Source: DATJPR01 sp963752915 (GTDB lineage Bacteria > Bacteroidota > Ignavibacteria > UBA10030 > UBA6906). Taken from it: DNA of 64,000 nt. Of this stretch, positions 9,470 to 18,079 are shown in pieces (the first letter of the stretch is position 1; each line of letters begins with the position of its first letter). The DNA lies in the NCBI GenBank assembly GCA_963752915.1, contig CAVVZZ010000001.1, forward strand, positions 62,001 to 126,000. The letters are read 5' to 3'. The translations under genes and the position numbers were made by a program. The notes beneath the pieces are model-generated. The model was given only the letters and a program-made list of their open reading frames with translations, searched no databases and was not told the origin of the DNA.

Positions 9470-9720
9470 GCGCGTGTATGAACGTACATCGAAGCAAGCT
9501 GGGAGTCAAGGAGTCGGCACACATGACCACACATACGTAACCCCGGGCACGCAGAAACATCGTTGACACAGCGGAAGTTGGAGCGGCAAATGGGATTTCG
9601 GCCACCGAATTTGTATATTCGGCGTTATGAGTCCCGTACCGGAGGCAGAGATCCCGCAGGATGAAATCGTTATCACCGTCATTGCACGACGGCGCACATT
9701 ACGTGGGAGAATCACCAGTT

Positions 9721-10242
9721 ATGAGCACGCGCATCACTCTCATTCATGGAGATATCACGGAGCAGAAGGTCGATGCGATCGTTAACGCCGCAAACAGCAC
9801 GCTTCTAGGAGGCGGCGGTGTCGACGGAGCCATCCACCGCGCAGGCGGAGCCAAGATTCTGGAAGAATGCAAAGCCATACGGAAGGAGCGAGGCGAATGC
9901 TCTCCGGGGGAGGCCGTGATCACGTCGGGAGGAAAACTGCCCGCCCGATTTGTCATTCACACGGTCGGCCCCATCTGGCAAGGGGGGAAGAACGGTGAAG
10001 CGGAAGTCCTTGAACGCTCATACCGGAATTGTCTTCTCCGTGCAAAGGAGCATACAATCAGAAGCATCGCGTTCCCATCGATCAGCACCGGTGCGTACGG
10101 CTACCCCATCGAAGAAGCGGCACGCATCGCCATACGCACCGTGAAGGGATGTTTGCACGAGGCGGCCGGGATCGAGGAAGTGCGCTTCGTGGTCTATACA
10201 GAGAACGATCGCCTCGTCTACGACAGCCTGCTCGAACAGTAG
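9721..10242 (+). CDS. macrodomain protein (ADP-ribose / O-acetyl-ADP-ribose deacetylase family)
   Basis: Single macrodomain of 173 residues, close to the YmdB/MacroD type that hydrolyses O-acetyl-ADP-ribose or removes ADP-ribose from proteins. Diagnostic motifs: GDITEQKVDAIVNAANSTLLGGGGVDGAIH near 10-38 (ADP-ribose-binding NAAN and GGGVD), IHTVGP near 81, and the FPSISTGAYGYP loop near 122. The start at 9721 has GGGAGA upstream and gives the usual family N-terminus (ITLIHGDIT); an in-frame ATG at 9661 adds 20 residues with no family resemblance. The gene stands alone, converging with the metH/metF fusion gene 13 bases downstream. Confidence 0.93.
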   Translation: MSTRITLIHGDITEQKVDAIVNAANSTLLGGGGVDGAIHRAGGAKILEECKAIRKERGECSPGEAVITSGGKLPARFVIHTVGPIWQGGKNGEAEVLERSYRNCLLRAKEHTIRSIAFPSISTGAYGYPIEEAARIAIRTVKGCLHEAAGIEEVRFVVYTENDRLVYDSLLEQ

Positions 10243-10254
10243 CACCGGCGAGGA

Positions 10255-12090
10255 TCAATCCCCCAGGATCGAAAACACTCCTTCAATCTTTCCCATCGGG
10301 GCGGCAAGCTGGACCCCGGCGACTTCCGTTCGGATGTGTTCGAACGTCTCCCGTGCGATTGCCACCCCTTCGGCGAACCCCTCCTCTTTTGTTGTCGTCT
10401 TCCTCATCCGATCGAGGATATCGTTCGGGACGTGCGCGCCCGGGACTTCGTTGTTCATAAACTCCGCGTTGCGGTAGGAGATAAGCGGCCAGATCCCGCA
10501 GAGCAGGGGAAGCTTCACATGCTCGATCCGGCGCAGGAACGATTCGAGGATCGACAGATCGAACACCGGCTGCGTGATCAGGTATTCCGCGCCGGCTTCG
10601 ATCTTCCAATCCAGCCGACGGAGCTCCTCCTCCATGTTGATCGCCCCGGGGTTCACGCCGACGGCGATGCTGAACGATGTCGGCTCCCCGATGGAATTTC
10701 CTGCGAGGTCAAGACCGTGGTTCAGCCGGTTGATCAGATTGGTCAGGCCGATTGCATCAACGTCGAAAACCGCCTTCGCGTCCGGATAGGTCCCGAGCTT
10801 GGGTGGATCGCCGGTGATCGCGAGAATGTTCCGGAGGCCAAGGGCCCAGGCGCCGAGGAGATCGGACTGCATCCCAATGACGTTCCTGTCGCGACAGGCG
10901 AAATGCAGCACGGCTTCAATCCCGACGTCCCGTTGCATCAGGGCTGCCAGCGCGAGCGCCGACATGCGCGCCGAGGCACGAGGCCCGTCGGGAATGTTAA
11001 TGGCGTCGATGCCAAACCGGTGGAGCACTCTTGCCTTGTCGATTTCTTTTGTCGGCGAAACACCTCTCGGTGAAACAAGTTCGACAAGCGTCACGAAATC
11101 CTGATGGGCGAGTTTGTTTGACAGCCGGGATTTGTCGGGAAAGGCCGCGACCTTCACCGTTGCCGGCGCTTCAACTTTGAGATCGGCTTTTGTTGCACCC
11201 ATCCTCAGCGATGGCCGGAGCGCCGACACCGCACGCCGGATCGCCTTGATGTGCTCCGGATTCGTCCCACAGCATCCGCCAACGATTGCGGCGCCGGTCA
11301 GGATGAACCGCTTTGCATATTCGGCGAGATATTCGGGAGACATCAAATAGAGATTTCTCCCGCCGACGCTCTGCGGAAGTCCGGCGTTGGGTTGCACGGA
11401 TATCGGCAGGGCGGTCAGTCCTTTGAGGTGCTCGAGCGCATCGAGCATCGACTTTGGGCCCACGGAGCAATTCATGCCGACCGCATCGACACCGAGTCCG
11501 GAAATGTCCTGGACGAACGACTCCAGCCCAGCGCCGCTGATCAACCGCCCCTCGTCGTTCACGGTGACTTGCGCGATGATCGGCATCGTGGCATCCAGCT
11601 CCTTCACAGCCCGTACTGCCTGGAGAAGTTCGGGGATCAGGGAAAAGGTCTCGAGGATAATCATGTCGACGCCACCCTCGATCAATCCGCGGATCTGCTC
11701 TTTGAAGACCTCCTTCGCTTCGTCGAAGGAGAGCTTGCCAAGAGGTTCGATCTGGACGCCGAGCGGTCCGACCGACCCTGCAACCAGGGCCGCACCCCGC
11801 GTTGCGCTTTTGGCAATTTCCGCCCCGCGCTTGTTGATGTCGTGGACTCTCTTTTCCAGACCATGCGGAGCAAGCCGGAACCTGTTCGCTCCGAAGGTAT
11901 TCGTTTCCACGACGTCCGCCCCTGCCGTGACATAATCGCGATGGACCGACGCGACGAGATCGGCATTCGTCAGGTTCAGCTCGTCGAAACAGGTGTTGAT
12001 AAAAATCCCCTTCTCGTAGAGATACGTCCCTACGCCACCATCAAACACCACAACTTCGTTATTTGCGAGGCGCTCTCGCAGACCTTTCAT
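10255..12090 (-). CDS. bifunctional homocysteine S-methyltransferase / methylenetetrahydrofolate reductase
   Basis: Fusion of 611 residues combining two methionine-pathway steps. The N-terminal domain (about 1-295) is a zinc homocysteine methyltransferase (Pfam S-methyl_trans): FDGGVGTYLYEKG near 14, GMNCSVGP near 203 (first Zn Cys), and GGCCGTNPEHI near 270 (Cys pair). The C-terminal domain (about 325-600) is an FAD-dependent MetF-like (beta/alpha)8 barrel with NIPDGPRAS, ITGDPPK and YLITQPVFDLS. The architecture matches the YitJ type of Bacillus. Start chosen at MKGLRERL (12090), where family homology begins; the frame stays open to 12336 but that stretch is not family-like and overlaps the divergent gene. 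No riboswitch was recognised in the upstream 140 bases. Confidence 0.9.
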   Translation of the reverse strand: MKGLRERLANNEVVVFDGGVGTYLYEKGIFINTCFDELNLTNADLVASVHRDYVTAGADVVETNTFGANRFRLAPHGLEKRVHDINKRGAEIAKSATRGAALVAGSVGPLGVQIEPLGKLSFDEAKEVFKEQIRGLIEGGVDMIILETFSLIPELLQAVRAVKELDATMPIIAQVTVNDEGRLISGAGLESFVQDISGLGVDAVGMNCSVGPKSMLDALEHLKGLTALPISVQPNAGLPQSVGGRNLYLMSPEYLAEYAKRFILTGAAIVGGCCGTNPEHIKAIRRAVSALRPSLRMGATKADLKVEAPATVKVAAFPDKSRLSNKLAHQDFVTLVELVSPRGVSPTKEIDKARVLHRFGIDAINIPDGPRASARMSALALAALMQRDVGIEAVLHFACRDRNVIGMQSDLLGAWALGLRNILAITGDPPKLGTYPDAKAVFDVDAIGLTNLINRLNHGLDLAGNSIGEPTSFSIAVGVNPGAINMEEELRRLDWKIEAGAEYLITQPVFDLSILESFLRRIEHVKLPLLCGIWPLISYRNAEFMNNEVPGAHVPNDILDRMRKTTTKEEGFAEGVAIARETFEHIRTEVAGVQLAAPMGKIEGVFSILGD

Positions 12091-12229
12091 TCTTCCATCT
12101 CCGGTTGTCGGTTGTAAGAATTCAGTATACTCAAATTTTCCGTTACACCCAAACTGCAGGCATTCTTGACTCTCCATTCCGAAATCTCTACCATATCCCA
12201 ATATTTTTATAGCCGCGGGGCAACGCGCC

Positions 12230-12567
12230 ATGAATCGTGAATACCACCGATGGAGGAGTCCGCAACTCGGTCGGGAGATGGAGCTGTTGACCTTCGGCCA
12301 TAATGGCCTGCCGCTTCTGGTGTTCCCCACCTCCAAAGGTCGTTTCTACGATTTCGAAGACCGAGGAATGATCCACGCCATTGACGCGTCGATTATGTCG
12401 GGTCGAACCACCGTTGTTTGTGTGGATAGTGTGGATACCGAGAGCTGGTACAACGCCGGTGCGGCACCACGGCAACGGTTTTCCCTCGGAGGACATTCGG
12501 CGTCGACCTCATCGATCTCGTCGCGATGGTATACATGCTCCCAGAACTACACAAGGAGGTCCGATGA
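12230..12567 (+). pseudogene. remnant of an esterase-family protein (COG4947-like), fused by deletion to the tail of another gene
   Basis: The first ~83 codons read MNREYHRWRSPQLGREMELL, then FGHNGLPLLVFPTSKGRFYDFEDRG and CVDSVDTESWYNAG. This is the N-terminus of an alpha/beta-hydrolase esterase family usually near 230-250 residues. The similarity stops near base 12478, before the nucleophile region, and the frame continues as low-complexity sequence. In a different frame, bases 12472-12567 encode TFGVDLIDLVAMVYMLPELHKEVR and stop at TGA (12565-12567), overlapping the ATP-grasp start. It looks like the C-terminus of a second, otherwise deleted gene. So a deletion joined two genes out of frame. 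Family assignment is from remembered motif; the second fragment is unidentified. Confidence 0.65.
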
Positions 12568-13559
12568 AGCGCGTAGGCGTACTTTTTGGCATGGAGAACA
12601 CGTTTCCGCCCGCATTGGTCGATCGCATCAATGGGATGAATGCCGGAATCCATGCAGAGTTTGTCAGGGTGGGTGCAACGCGAAGTGACCTCCCTTCGGG
12701 ATATGATCTCATTCTCGACAGAATTTCCCACGACGTTCCCTATTATCGTTCGTTTCTGAAGAACGCCGTCCTGCACGGAACCATCGTCGTGAACAATCCC
12801 TTCTGGTGGAGTGCCGATGACAAGTTCTTCAATTATGCGCTTGCGGCGAAGCTGGGCGTGTCCGTTCCGAGGACAGTTCTTCTGCCTTCGAAATCGCATC
12901 CGGTGAATACGACAGCCCAGTCGATGCGAAACCTGGAGTATCCGCTTCCCTGGAAGGACATCTTCGCCCACGTCGGCTTCCCGGCATTTCTCAAACCGCA
13001 CAGCGGCGGCGGTTGGAAGAACGTCTATCACGTCTACAATGAGTCCGAATTCTTCGCCGCGTACGACCTGACGGGTGATCTCGTGATGACGCTTCAGCAG
13101 GCGATTCCTTTCGACGATTGCGTGCGATGCTATTGCATCGGCCAGGAAGACGTCCGGATTATGCGTTATGATCCGCTTCAACCGCATGAGCATCGCTACG
13201 TGTCAGGGAATCCGCCCTTGGAAGAGAGCCTGCAGAAGAGGATCACAAAGGATTGCCTCGCGTTGAACAAAGCGCTCGGATACGATATCAACACCGTCGA
13301 GTTCGCGATCCGCAATGGAATCCCGTACGCCATAGATTTCTTGAACCCCGCTCCTGACGCTGATTACTACTCCGTGGGCGCTGAGAATTTTTCGTGGGTC
13401 ATTGATGCCGTGGCGGAAATGGTGATAAAGAAACTGAGCGCCGTTTCGCGGAAGACGGAGCAATACCGCTGGACCACTTTCCTGGATCCCCGACCTCCCG
13501 TACTTCCCGAACCGAAAAAGAAAACCGCTTCGCGTCCAACAAAGGGAAAAGCGACATGA
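12564..13559 (+). CDS. ATP-grasp domain protein (RimK/D-Ala-ligase-like fold)
   Basis: Protein of 331 residues. The start at 12564 has a very strong AAGGAGGT ribosome-binding site. It begins MKRVGVLFGMENTFPPALVDRIN. ATP-grasp hallmarks include FLKPHSGGGWKNVYHV near 147 (ATP-binding Lys and Gly-rich loop), LQQAIPFDDCVRCYCIG near 178, and a C-terminal DINTVEFAIRNGIPYAIDFLNPAPD near 255-280, which supplies the metal-binding acidic and Asn residues (EF...DFLNP). It should activate a carboxylate with ATP and join it to an amine; the substrate is unknown. It sits between an esterase remnant and a broken GCS2-type ligase, and overlaps the latter by 4 bases (ATGA). The long upstream in-frame extension is not coding. 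Confidence 0.8.
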   Translation: MKRVGVLFGMENTFPPALVDRINGMNAGIHAEFVRVGATRSDLPSGYDLILDRISHDVPYYRSFLKNAVLHGTIVVNNPFWWSADDKFFNYALAAKLGVSVPRTVLLPSKSHPVNTTAQSMRNLEYPLPWKDIFAHVGFPAFLKPHSGGGWKNVYHVYNESEFFAAYDLTGDLVMTLQQAIPFDDCVRCYCIGQEDVRIMRYDPLQPHEHRYVSGNPPLEESLQKRITKDCLALNKALGYDINTVEFAIRNGIPYAIDFLNPAPDADYYSVGAENFSWVIDAVAEMVIKKLSAVSRKTEQYRWTTFLDPRPPVLPEPKKKTASRPTKGKAT

Positions 13560-14121
13560 GCAATCGTCCTAATTTCACTCTGGGGATCGAGGAGGAATTC
13601 CAGAGGATTGACCCCGTAACACGCGACCTGCGCTCTCACATCCAGCAGCAGATTATCGCCAAAGGAAAGAGCCGACTTCAGGAGCGGGTGAAACCGGAGA
13701 TGCACGGGTCGGTCGTCGAGGTTGGTACTGGAATCTGTCGCACGGTTAAGCAGGCGAAAGAGGAGGTCTGCGGCTTGCAGCGGCGGGGACGCATCCGTTC
13801 GCCGACTGGCATGATCAGGAGATTTTCCCGGACGACCGTTACCGCGTCATTGTCGAAGACATGCAACAGGTCGCAAGGGCGAATCGGATATTCGGATTGC
13901 ACGTCCATGTCGGGATTGAGGACCGCGAAACCACGATTCAGCTGATGAACGCGGCCCGGTATTTCCTTCCGCACATCCTTGCACTCTCCGTGAACTCACC
14001 ATTCTGGCTGGGCCATGATTCTTATACTTCCTCCACACACATTGACGTTGTCGGCACACGCTTCACCATCCAGCTTGATGGCCAGGTCATCATGCGGGAT
14101 GGATCCTTTACGCTTGTGTAA
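13556..14121 (+). pseudogene. broken carboxylate-amine ligase (GCS2 / YbdK family)
   Basis: The first part reads FTLGIEEEFQRIDP, then RSHIQQQI and EMHGSVVEVGTGICR, the N-terminus of YbdK-like glutamate-cysteine-ligase-related enzymes (about 370 residues when intact). Near 13765 the frame shifts: homologous sequence resumes in another frame as RLAAAGTHPFADWHDQEIF, IVEDMQQVARAN and FGLHVHVGIEDRE. About 15 residues are missing at the junction, consistent with a small out-of-frame deletion. A second break follows SPFWLGH near 14014; the rest (THIDVVGTRFTIQLDG... to TAA at 14121) is not GCS2 and is unidentified, so about 60% of the enzyme is gone. Start ATG overlaps the preceding stop (ATGA). Confidence 0.8.
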
Positions 14122-14156
14122 CCGGGACCGTGAGGTCGCCGGGTGAGGTCCCGTCC

Positions 14157-15344
14157 ATGATTGATGCGTATCGCACAGAATTTAATCGACGGTGGTCGCA
14201 GGATCAGTACCTCTCACTCCTCCGGCGACTCGAGTCGGCGTGTTCCACGCGCATCACCTTCCCGGTGAGCGAAACGCCGGTCTTTCTGCCGCCAGACCTT
14301 CTGCGATTGATGGAACGAAGTGGAGGGGAGATAATAAACGCTCTTCTCTCTAATCGAGAATATCTCGAGGCTTCCTCGGCGACGCTCCCGCATCGTTATC
14401 GGGTTCCTCGTGAATCGCCTTATCCCCTGTTCGCTGCTGTGGATTTTGGCATCGCGCGCCTTGAGGATGGCTCCCTTGCGCCGCGGCTTATCGAACTTCA
14501 GGGATTTCCTTCGTTGTACGCGTACCAGACGATTCTTGCTGCCGAGTACTCCTCCGTGTATCGCCTTGGGCCGGAGCTGACGGTCTACCCTCCGGGTCTT
14601 GATGCCGACCGCTATGCACTGCTCTTCCGCCGCGCCGTGCTTGGAGATTGTGAGCCGGAGAATGTCATCCTTCTCGAAATCGACCCGCTGATGCAAAAGA
14701 CGCTCCCGGATATTCTGATGACCGAACGGATCTGCGGAATTGCAACGGTGAATATCCGTGATTTGCGCCGCGAAGGGCGCGATCTGTATTACGTCCGGTC
14801 CGGTCAACGCACATCAGTGCGTCGTATCTACAACCGCACGATAGTCGAGGATCTCGAGAAGTCATACGCCCTGCTGTCCTTTCGTTTCGACGACGATCTC
14901 GACGTCGAATGGGCAGGACACCCAAATTGGTTTTTTCGGTTGAGTAAGTACTCGCTCCCGTATATTCATCATCCCTGTGCGCCTCGAGCGTTGTTTCTTG
15001 CAGATCTCGAGGCTCTCCCCAAAGACCTTTCAGGCTGGGTCCTCAAGCCATTGTTCTCATTTGCCGGAAGCGGTGTGACTGTCGCACCGACAAAGGAATC
15101 GCTGTCGGCGATACCGCGATCGCAACGGTCACGCTACATCCTTCAGGAGAAAGTCACCTACGCGGAAATTGTCAGGACCCCGCAGGGGATTGCCAAGGCG
15201 GAAGTTCGTATTATGTATATTTGGAATGATGGACCCGTGCCCGTCATGAACCTCGTCCGCATGGGCCGAGGCCCAATGATGGGGGTCGATCATAACAAGA
15301 ACATGTCCTGGGTTGGAGGTTCAGCGGGGTTCTGGCCACGATAG
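14157..15344 (+). CDS. putative ATP-grasp-like protein of the ligase cluster, unknown function
   Basis: Intact frame of 395 residues from the ATG at 14157 (GAGGT upstream); a GTG at 14130 would add nine residues. No family recognised with certainty. What is visible: a central LIELQGFPSLYAYQTIL near 120 that resembles the acidic metal-binding strand of glutathionylspermidine-synthase-like, circularly permuted ATP-grasp proteins; GHPNWFFRLSKYSLPY near 260; a WVLKPLFSFAGSGV near 298, like the Lys/Gly-rich ATP-binding loop of ATP-grasp enzymes; and YILQEKVTYAEIV near 330. I infer a carboxylate-amine ligase-type enzyme acting with its neighbours. It is the only gene of the cluster besides the ATP-grasp at 12564 that is still open. 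Confidence 0.6.
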   Translation: MIDAYRTEFNRRWSQDQYLSLLRRLESACSTRITFPVSETPVFLPPDLLRLMERSGGEIINALLSNREYLEASSATLPHRYRVPRESPYPLFAAVDFGIARLEDGSLAPRLIELQGFPSLYAYQTILAAEYSSVYRLGPELTVYPPGLDADRYALLFRRAVLGDCEPENVILLEIDPLMQKTLPDILMTERICGIATVNIRDLRREGRDLYYVRSGQRTSVRRIYNRTIVEDLEKSYALLSFRFDDDLDVEWAGHPNWFFRLSKYSLPYIHHPCAPRALFLADLEALPKDLSGWVLKPLFSFAGSGVTVAPTKESLSAIPRSQRSRYILQEKVTYAEIVRTPQGIAKAEVRIMYIWNDGPVPVMNLVRMGRGPMMGVDHNKNMSWVGGSAGFWPR

Positions 15345-15363
15345 CAAAAGGGAATTTCGATAC

Positions 15364-16212
15364 ATGAACTCGCATGGAGCTCGCGGAATTTGGTTCTTTC
15401 TCTTCCTTACCATCCTGACATCATCTCCTTCGTTCACACAACAGATCTCCTCGACTGCAGAAGACTCGTCAAGGGCGTTTCACTGGTTTCCGGACCGACC
15501 GTTGTTCCCCCGGCTCGTGGCTGACGGCACCGCACAGCAAATGTCGCTGAGCAAAGACCTCGACTCCAAGCGCATCGTCGGAAGCATTGGAGGACTGCAA
15601 CGGCTCTTCGGGACAACGGTGGCGAATGTACCGCTGCAATTCAGCGTCGGAGCGACCGTCTACGGCAATTTCATCCGTCAACCAAATGTTCTCGACGTTG
15701 TGACGGTCGATTTCTTCGTCGATCTCCCTCTCGATATTCGCGTCACGGATAACCTCACCCTTCGGACCGGTTGGGGTCACTACAGCGCCCACCTGGCGGA
15801 TGACGGGATCGAAGCGCTCGGTCGGCATTCGATCAACTATGCCAAGGACTACATTCCTCTCTTTCTTGCATTCGATCTTCCTCAAATCCACGGCTACATC
15901 TACGGCGGCGCGCGAATCGATTATTTTACCATTCCTGTCCGGAACGGCCACGTCGTCCTTGAGGGCGGGAGCGAATTCGGGAATCTTCTCGTTACACGAG
16001 GAATGAGCCTCTATGGCGCCATCGATATCAAAGTCCGCCAGGAGATTTCCTGGGGATCGACCCAGAGTTATCAGGTCGGCGTGCGGTTCCTTGCCATCGG
16101 GCCGCGCGACATTCGGCTCGCCTACACGTACCGAACCGGAGCGGACGAGCGCGGACAATTCTATAATCAGCCGCTGACCTCATCTCTTGTTGGTCTATTC
16201 CTCGACTTTTAA
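15364..16212 (+). CDS. DUF1207-like outer-membrane protein
   Basis: Protein of 282 residues with an N-terminal signal peptide (GIWFFLFLTILTSSPSFTQQ). The mature part alternates hydrophobic and polar residues as expected for a beta-barrel and ends in a C-terminal Phe (LVGLFLDF). Segments such as FHWFPDRPLFPRLVADG near 37, VDLPLDIRVTDNLTLRTGWGHYSAHLADD near 120 and AKDYIPLF near 158 match my memory of DUF1207, a family of unknown function. Start 15364 was preferred over 15313, which overlaps the upstream gene. It is followed 39 bases later by the DUF2279 gene on the same strand. Confidence 0.72.
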   Translation: MNSHGARGIWFFLFLTILTSSPSFTQQISSTAEDSSRAFHWFPDRPLFPRLVADGTAQQMSLSKDLDSKRIVGSIGGLQRLFGTTVANVPLQFSVGATVYGNFIRQPNVLDVVTVDFFVDLPLDIRVTDNLTLRTGWGHYSAHLADDGIEALGRHSINYAKDYIPLFLAFDLPQIHGYIYGGARIDYFTIPVRNGHVVLEGGSEFGNLLVTRGMSLYGAIDIKVRQEISWGSTQSYQVGVRFLAIGPRDIRLAYTYRTGADERGQFYNQPLTSSLVGLFLDF

Positions 16213-16251
16213 TCGAACCTGTTCTTGTATATCAAAAGCGATCCGTCACCA

Positions 16252-17214
16252 ATGAAGAAAAAACGCCTTATGAAACGATGCGACTACGTGAATCCATCGA
16301 CCGCTGCATCCTCGCGAACCGTATCTCTGCAGGACACCCGCCGCGGCCGTCGTTTGCTATTCTTGCTCTGCACTCTTCTTGTACTCGTCCATCCGACCTT
16401 CGCGGAAACTCCAATTACGCTTCCCGACTCACTGAACAGCGACACCGCCATCGTTGCCGGCCGTCACACATTCTGGTCGAATTACAACATTGCACGCATG
16501 GGCGCCATAGGCATTGCCGGGGGAACGATGGTGTACTCGGCGGGCGTCTGGTGGGTGAATGACTACCGGTCATTTCACTTCTGGAACGCTCCATGGTTCG
16601 GCAATTTGGGCGTGGACAAGATCGGCCACATGTATACGGCATATGCCTTGTACAAGTCACTTCATGAAGTCCTCCTCTGGGGTGGACACGACACGGATGA
16701 TGCCTTCTGGTGGGCAGCCGGCGTTGCCGCCTTTCACGGATTCATGGTGGAGGTAGGAGATGGATTCAGCGAATACGGATTTGATTTTCGGGACGTTACG
16801 TTCAACTATCTCGGTCTGACCTACGGTATGCTGCAGACAAAGATCCCGTTTCTTCGGAATTTTGATTTGAAGTGGAGCCTGTATTATCCGATGAAACATC
16901 ACGCATTCAAGATCAATGATCTTTATGTCTATCACATTTATTGGATGTCGATCAACGTCAAGAACCTTCTGCCGGACGTTGCCAAGCCGTACTGGCCCTC
17001 GATAATACAAATTGCGTTTGGCCTGGGCGCAGAGGATCAGCTGACAACGAGGACCTACAATCTCAGCTTCGACTACAACATTGAAGCCTTGCCGATCGAA
17101 GGAAGCGAAGCAGGGCTGTTCAAACGTCTCCTTAACCTCTTTCACTATCCGGCACCGGGTGTAAAATTCGCTCCCGGACATGCACCGGAGTTCAAACTGT
17201 TTCTGCTCCACTAA
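16252..17214 (+). CDS. DUF2279 family envelope protein
   Basis: Protein of 320 residues. A hydrophobic segment at about 31-47 (LLFLLCTLLVLVHPTFAE) looks like a signal peptide behind a long basic leader. Then come YNIARMGAIGIAGG, a predicted membrane helix, and WFGNLGVDKIGHMYTAYAL near 113-131; the DK-GH motif with AFHGFMVEVGDGFSEYGFDFRDV near 164-187 is typical of the YfiM/DUF2279 family. Those histidines and acidic residues are likely functional, but the role is unknown. A TTG at 16225 could add nine residues. The lipase gene follows, probably in the same transcript. Confidence 0.7.
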   Translation: MKKKRLMKRCDYVNPSTAASSRTVSLQDTRRGRRLLFLLCTLLVLVHPTFAETPITLPDSLNSDTAIVAGRHTFWSNYNIARMGAIGIAGGTMVYSAGVWWVNDYRSFHFWNAPWFGNLGVDKIGHMYTAYALYKSLHEVLLWGGHDTDDAFWWAAGVAAFHGFMVEVGDGFSEYGFDFRDVTFNYLGLTYGMLQTKIPFLRNFDLKWSLYYPMKHHAFKINDLYVYHIYWMSINVKNLLPDVAKPYWPSIIQIAFGLGAEDQLTTRTYNLSFDYNIEALPIEGSEAGLFKRLLNLFHYPAPGVKFAPGHAPEFKLFLLH

Positions 17215-17233
17215 TCGTCCGAGCAGGCATGAA

Positions 17234-18079
17234 GTGACAAGCTCCTGGGAAGACCTGTTGCGTCCCGGCGACGCAAACGACTTTTTCAGGGAGGATCATT
17301 TCCCCCGCTTCGATCCTTCCGCCATCGGGTTCCGACTCGAGAATGCAGCGGTGATGGCGGAGCTTAGCCGATTGGTGTACCGGCACGACTGCGAGGAGGA
17401 CGAAGTACCACCGCAACCAGGTCGCGAATATTTTCTTCAGAGGGCCGGACTGCGGCAGCGCCGGTTCTTTCTCTCCCGGGCAACGGACACGCAGGGAGTT
17501 CTTGTCGAATCGGAGGAGCCTCCGTTGTATACCGTTCTCGTTTTTCGCGGTACGGAGCAGAGGATTAAAGACTTCGCAACGGATCTTGAGATTCGGTCGC
17601 AGCCGTTGACGGCAGAAGGCATGTCTGTTCATAGCGGGTTCGCGTCAGCGCTGGATTCCGTGTGGGATGAGATCCTTTCAGAATTGTCCGCCCTCACGTC
17701 GCCGGTATTTTATACGGGACACAGTCTGGGTGCCGCTCTTGCCACCCTTGCCGCGTGGCGAAGAGCTCCTCGGGCCCTCTATACGTTTGGATCCCCGATG
17801 GTGGGAAACGCGGAATTTGTGAACGCGCTACGGGATGTTCCGACGCATCGAGTCGTTGACGGTGAGGACATCATTCCAACACTTCCTCCGGAAGCGCTCG
17901 GATTTTGTCATGCCGGTGACCTCCACAGGATCCCGGAGGCGCCCTCTTCCGGGAGATTCTCCTTCGCGAAGCTCGCCGCGTGGATCATCTCTCCGCCGAA
18001 GCCCTTCGCGGATCATGCACCCGTAAATTATGTCAGGGGCATCCTACGGGAGCTCGCGGCGGGGCCGAATCAATCGTAA
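17234..18079 (+). CDS. class 3 lipase family protein
   Basis: Alpha/beta-hydrolase of the Lipase_3 type, 281 residues from a GTG at 17234. An in-frame ATG at 17180 would give 18 more residues but lies inside the preceding gene. Motifs in order: VLVFRGTEQRIKDFATDL (oxyanion-side strand) near 100, VHSGFASALDSVWDEI near 132, the nucleophile elbow TGHSLGAALATLAAW near 160 with the catalytic Ser, YTFGSPMVGN near 185, and HRVVDGEDIIPTLPPE near 206 supplying the Asp; HAPVNYV near the end likely gives the His. No signal peptide is visible, so it is probably cytosolic. Its natural substrate is unknown. Confidence 0.85.
   Translation: MTSSWEDLLRPGDANDFFREDHFPRFDPSAIGFRLENAAVMAELSRLVYRHDCEEDEVPPQPGREYFLQRAGLRQRRFFLSRATDTQGVLVESEEPPLYTVLVFRGTEQRIKDFATDLEIRSQPLTAEGMSVHSGFASALDSVWDEILSELSALTSPVFYTGHSLGAALATLAAWRRAPRALYTFGSPMVGNAEFVNALRDVPTHRVVDGEDIIPTLPPEALGFCHAGDLHRIPEAPSSGRFSFAKLAAWIISPPKPFADHAPVNYVRGILRELAAGPNQS

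Noticed and set aside
12091..12229. Possible SAM or cobalamin riboswitch upstream of the methionine-pathway fusion
   Set aside because: No conserved core (S-box K-turn, or B12-box) was found in this 139-base gap.
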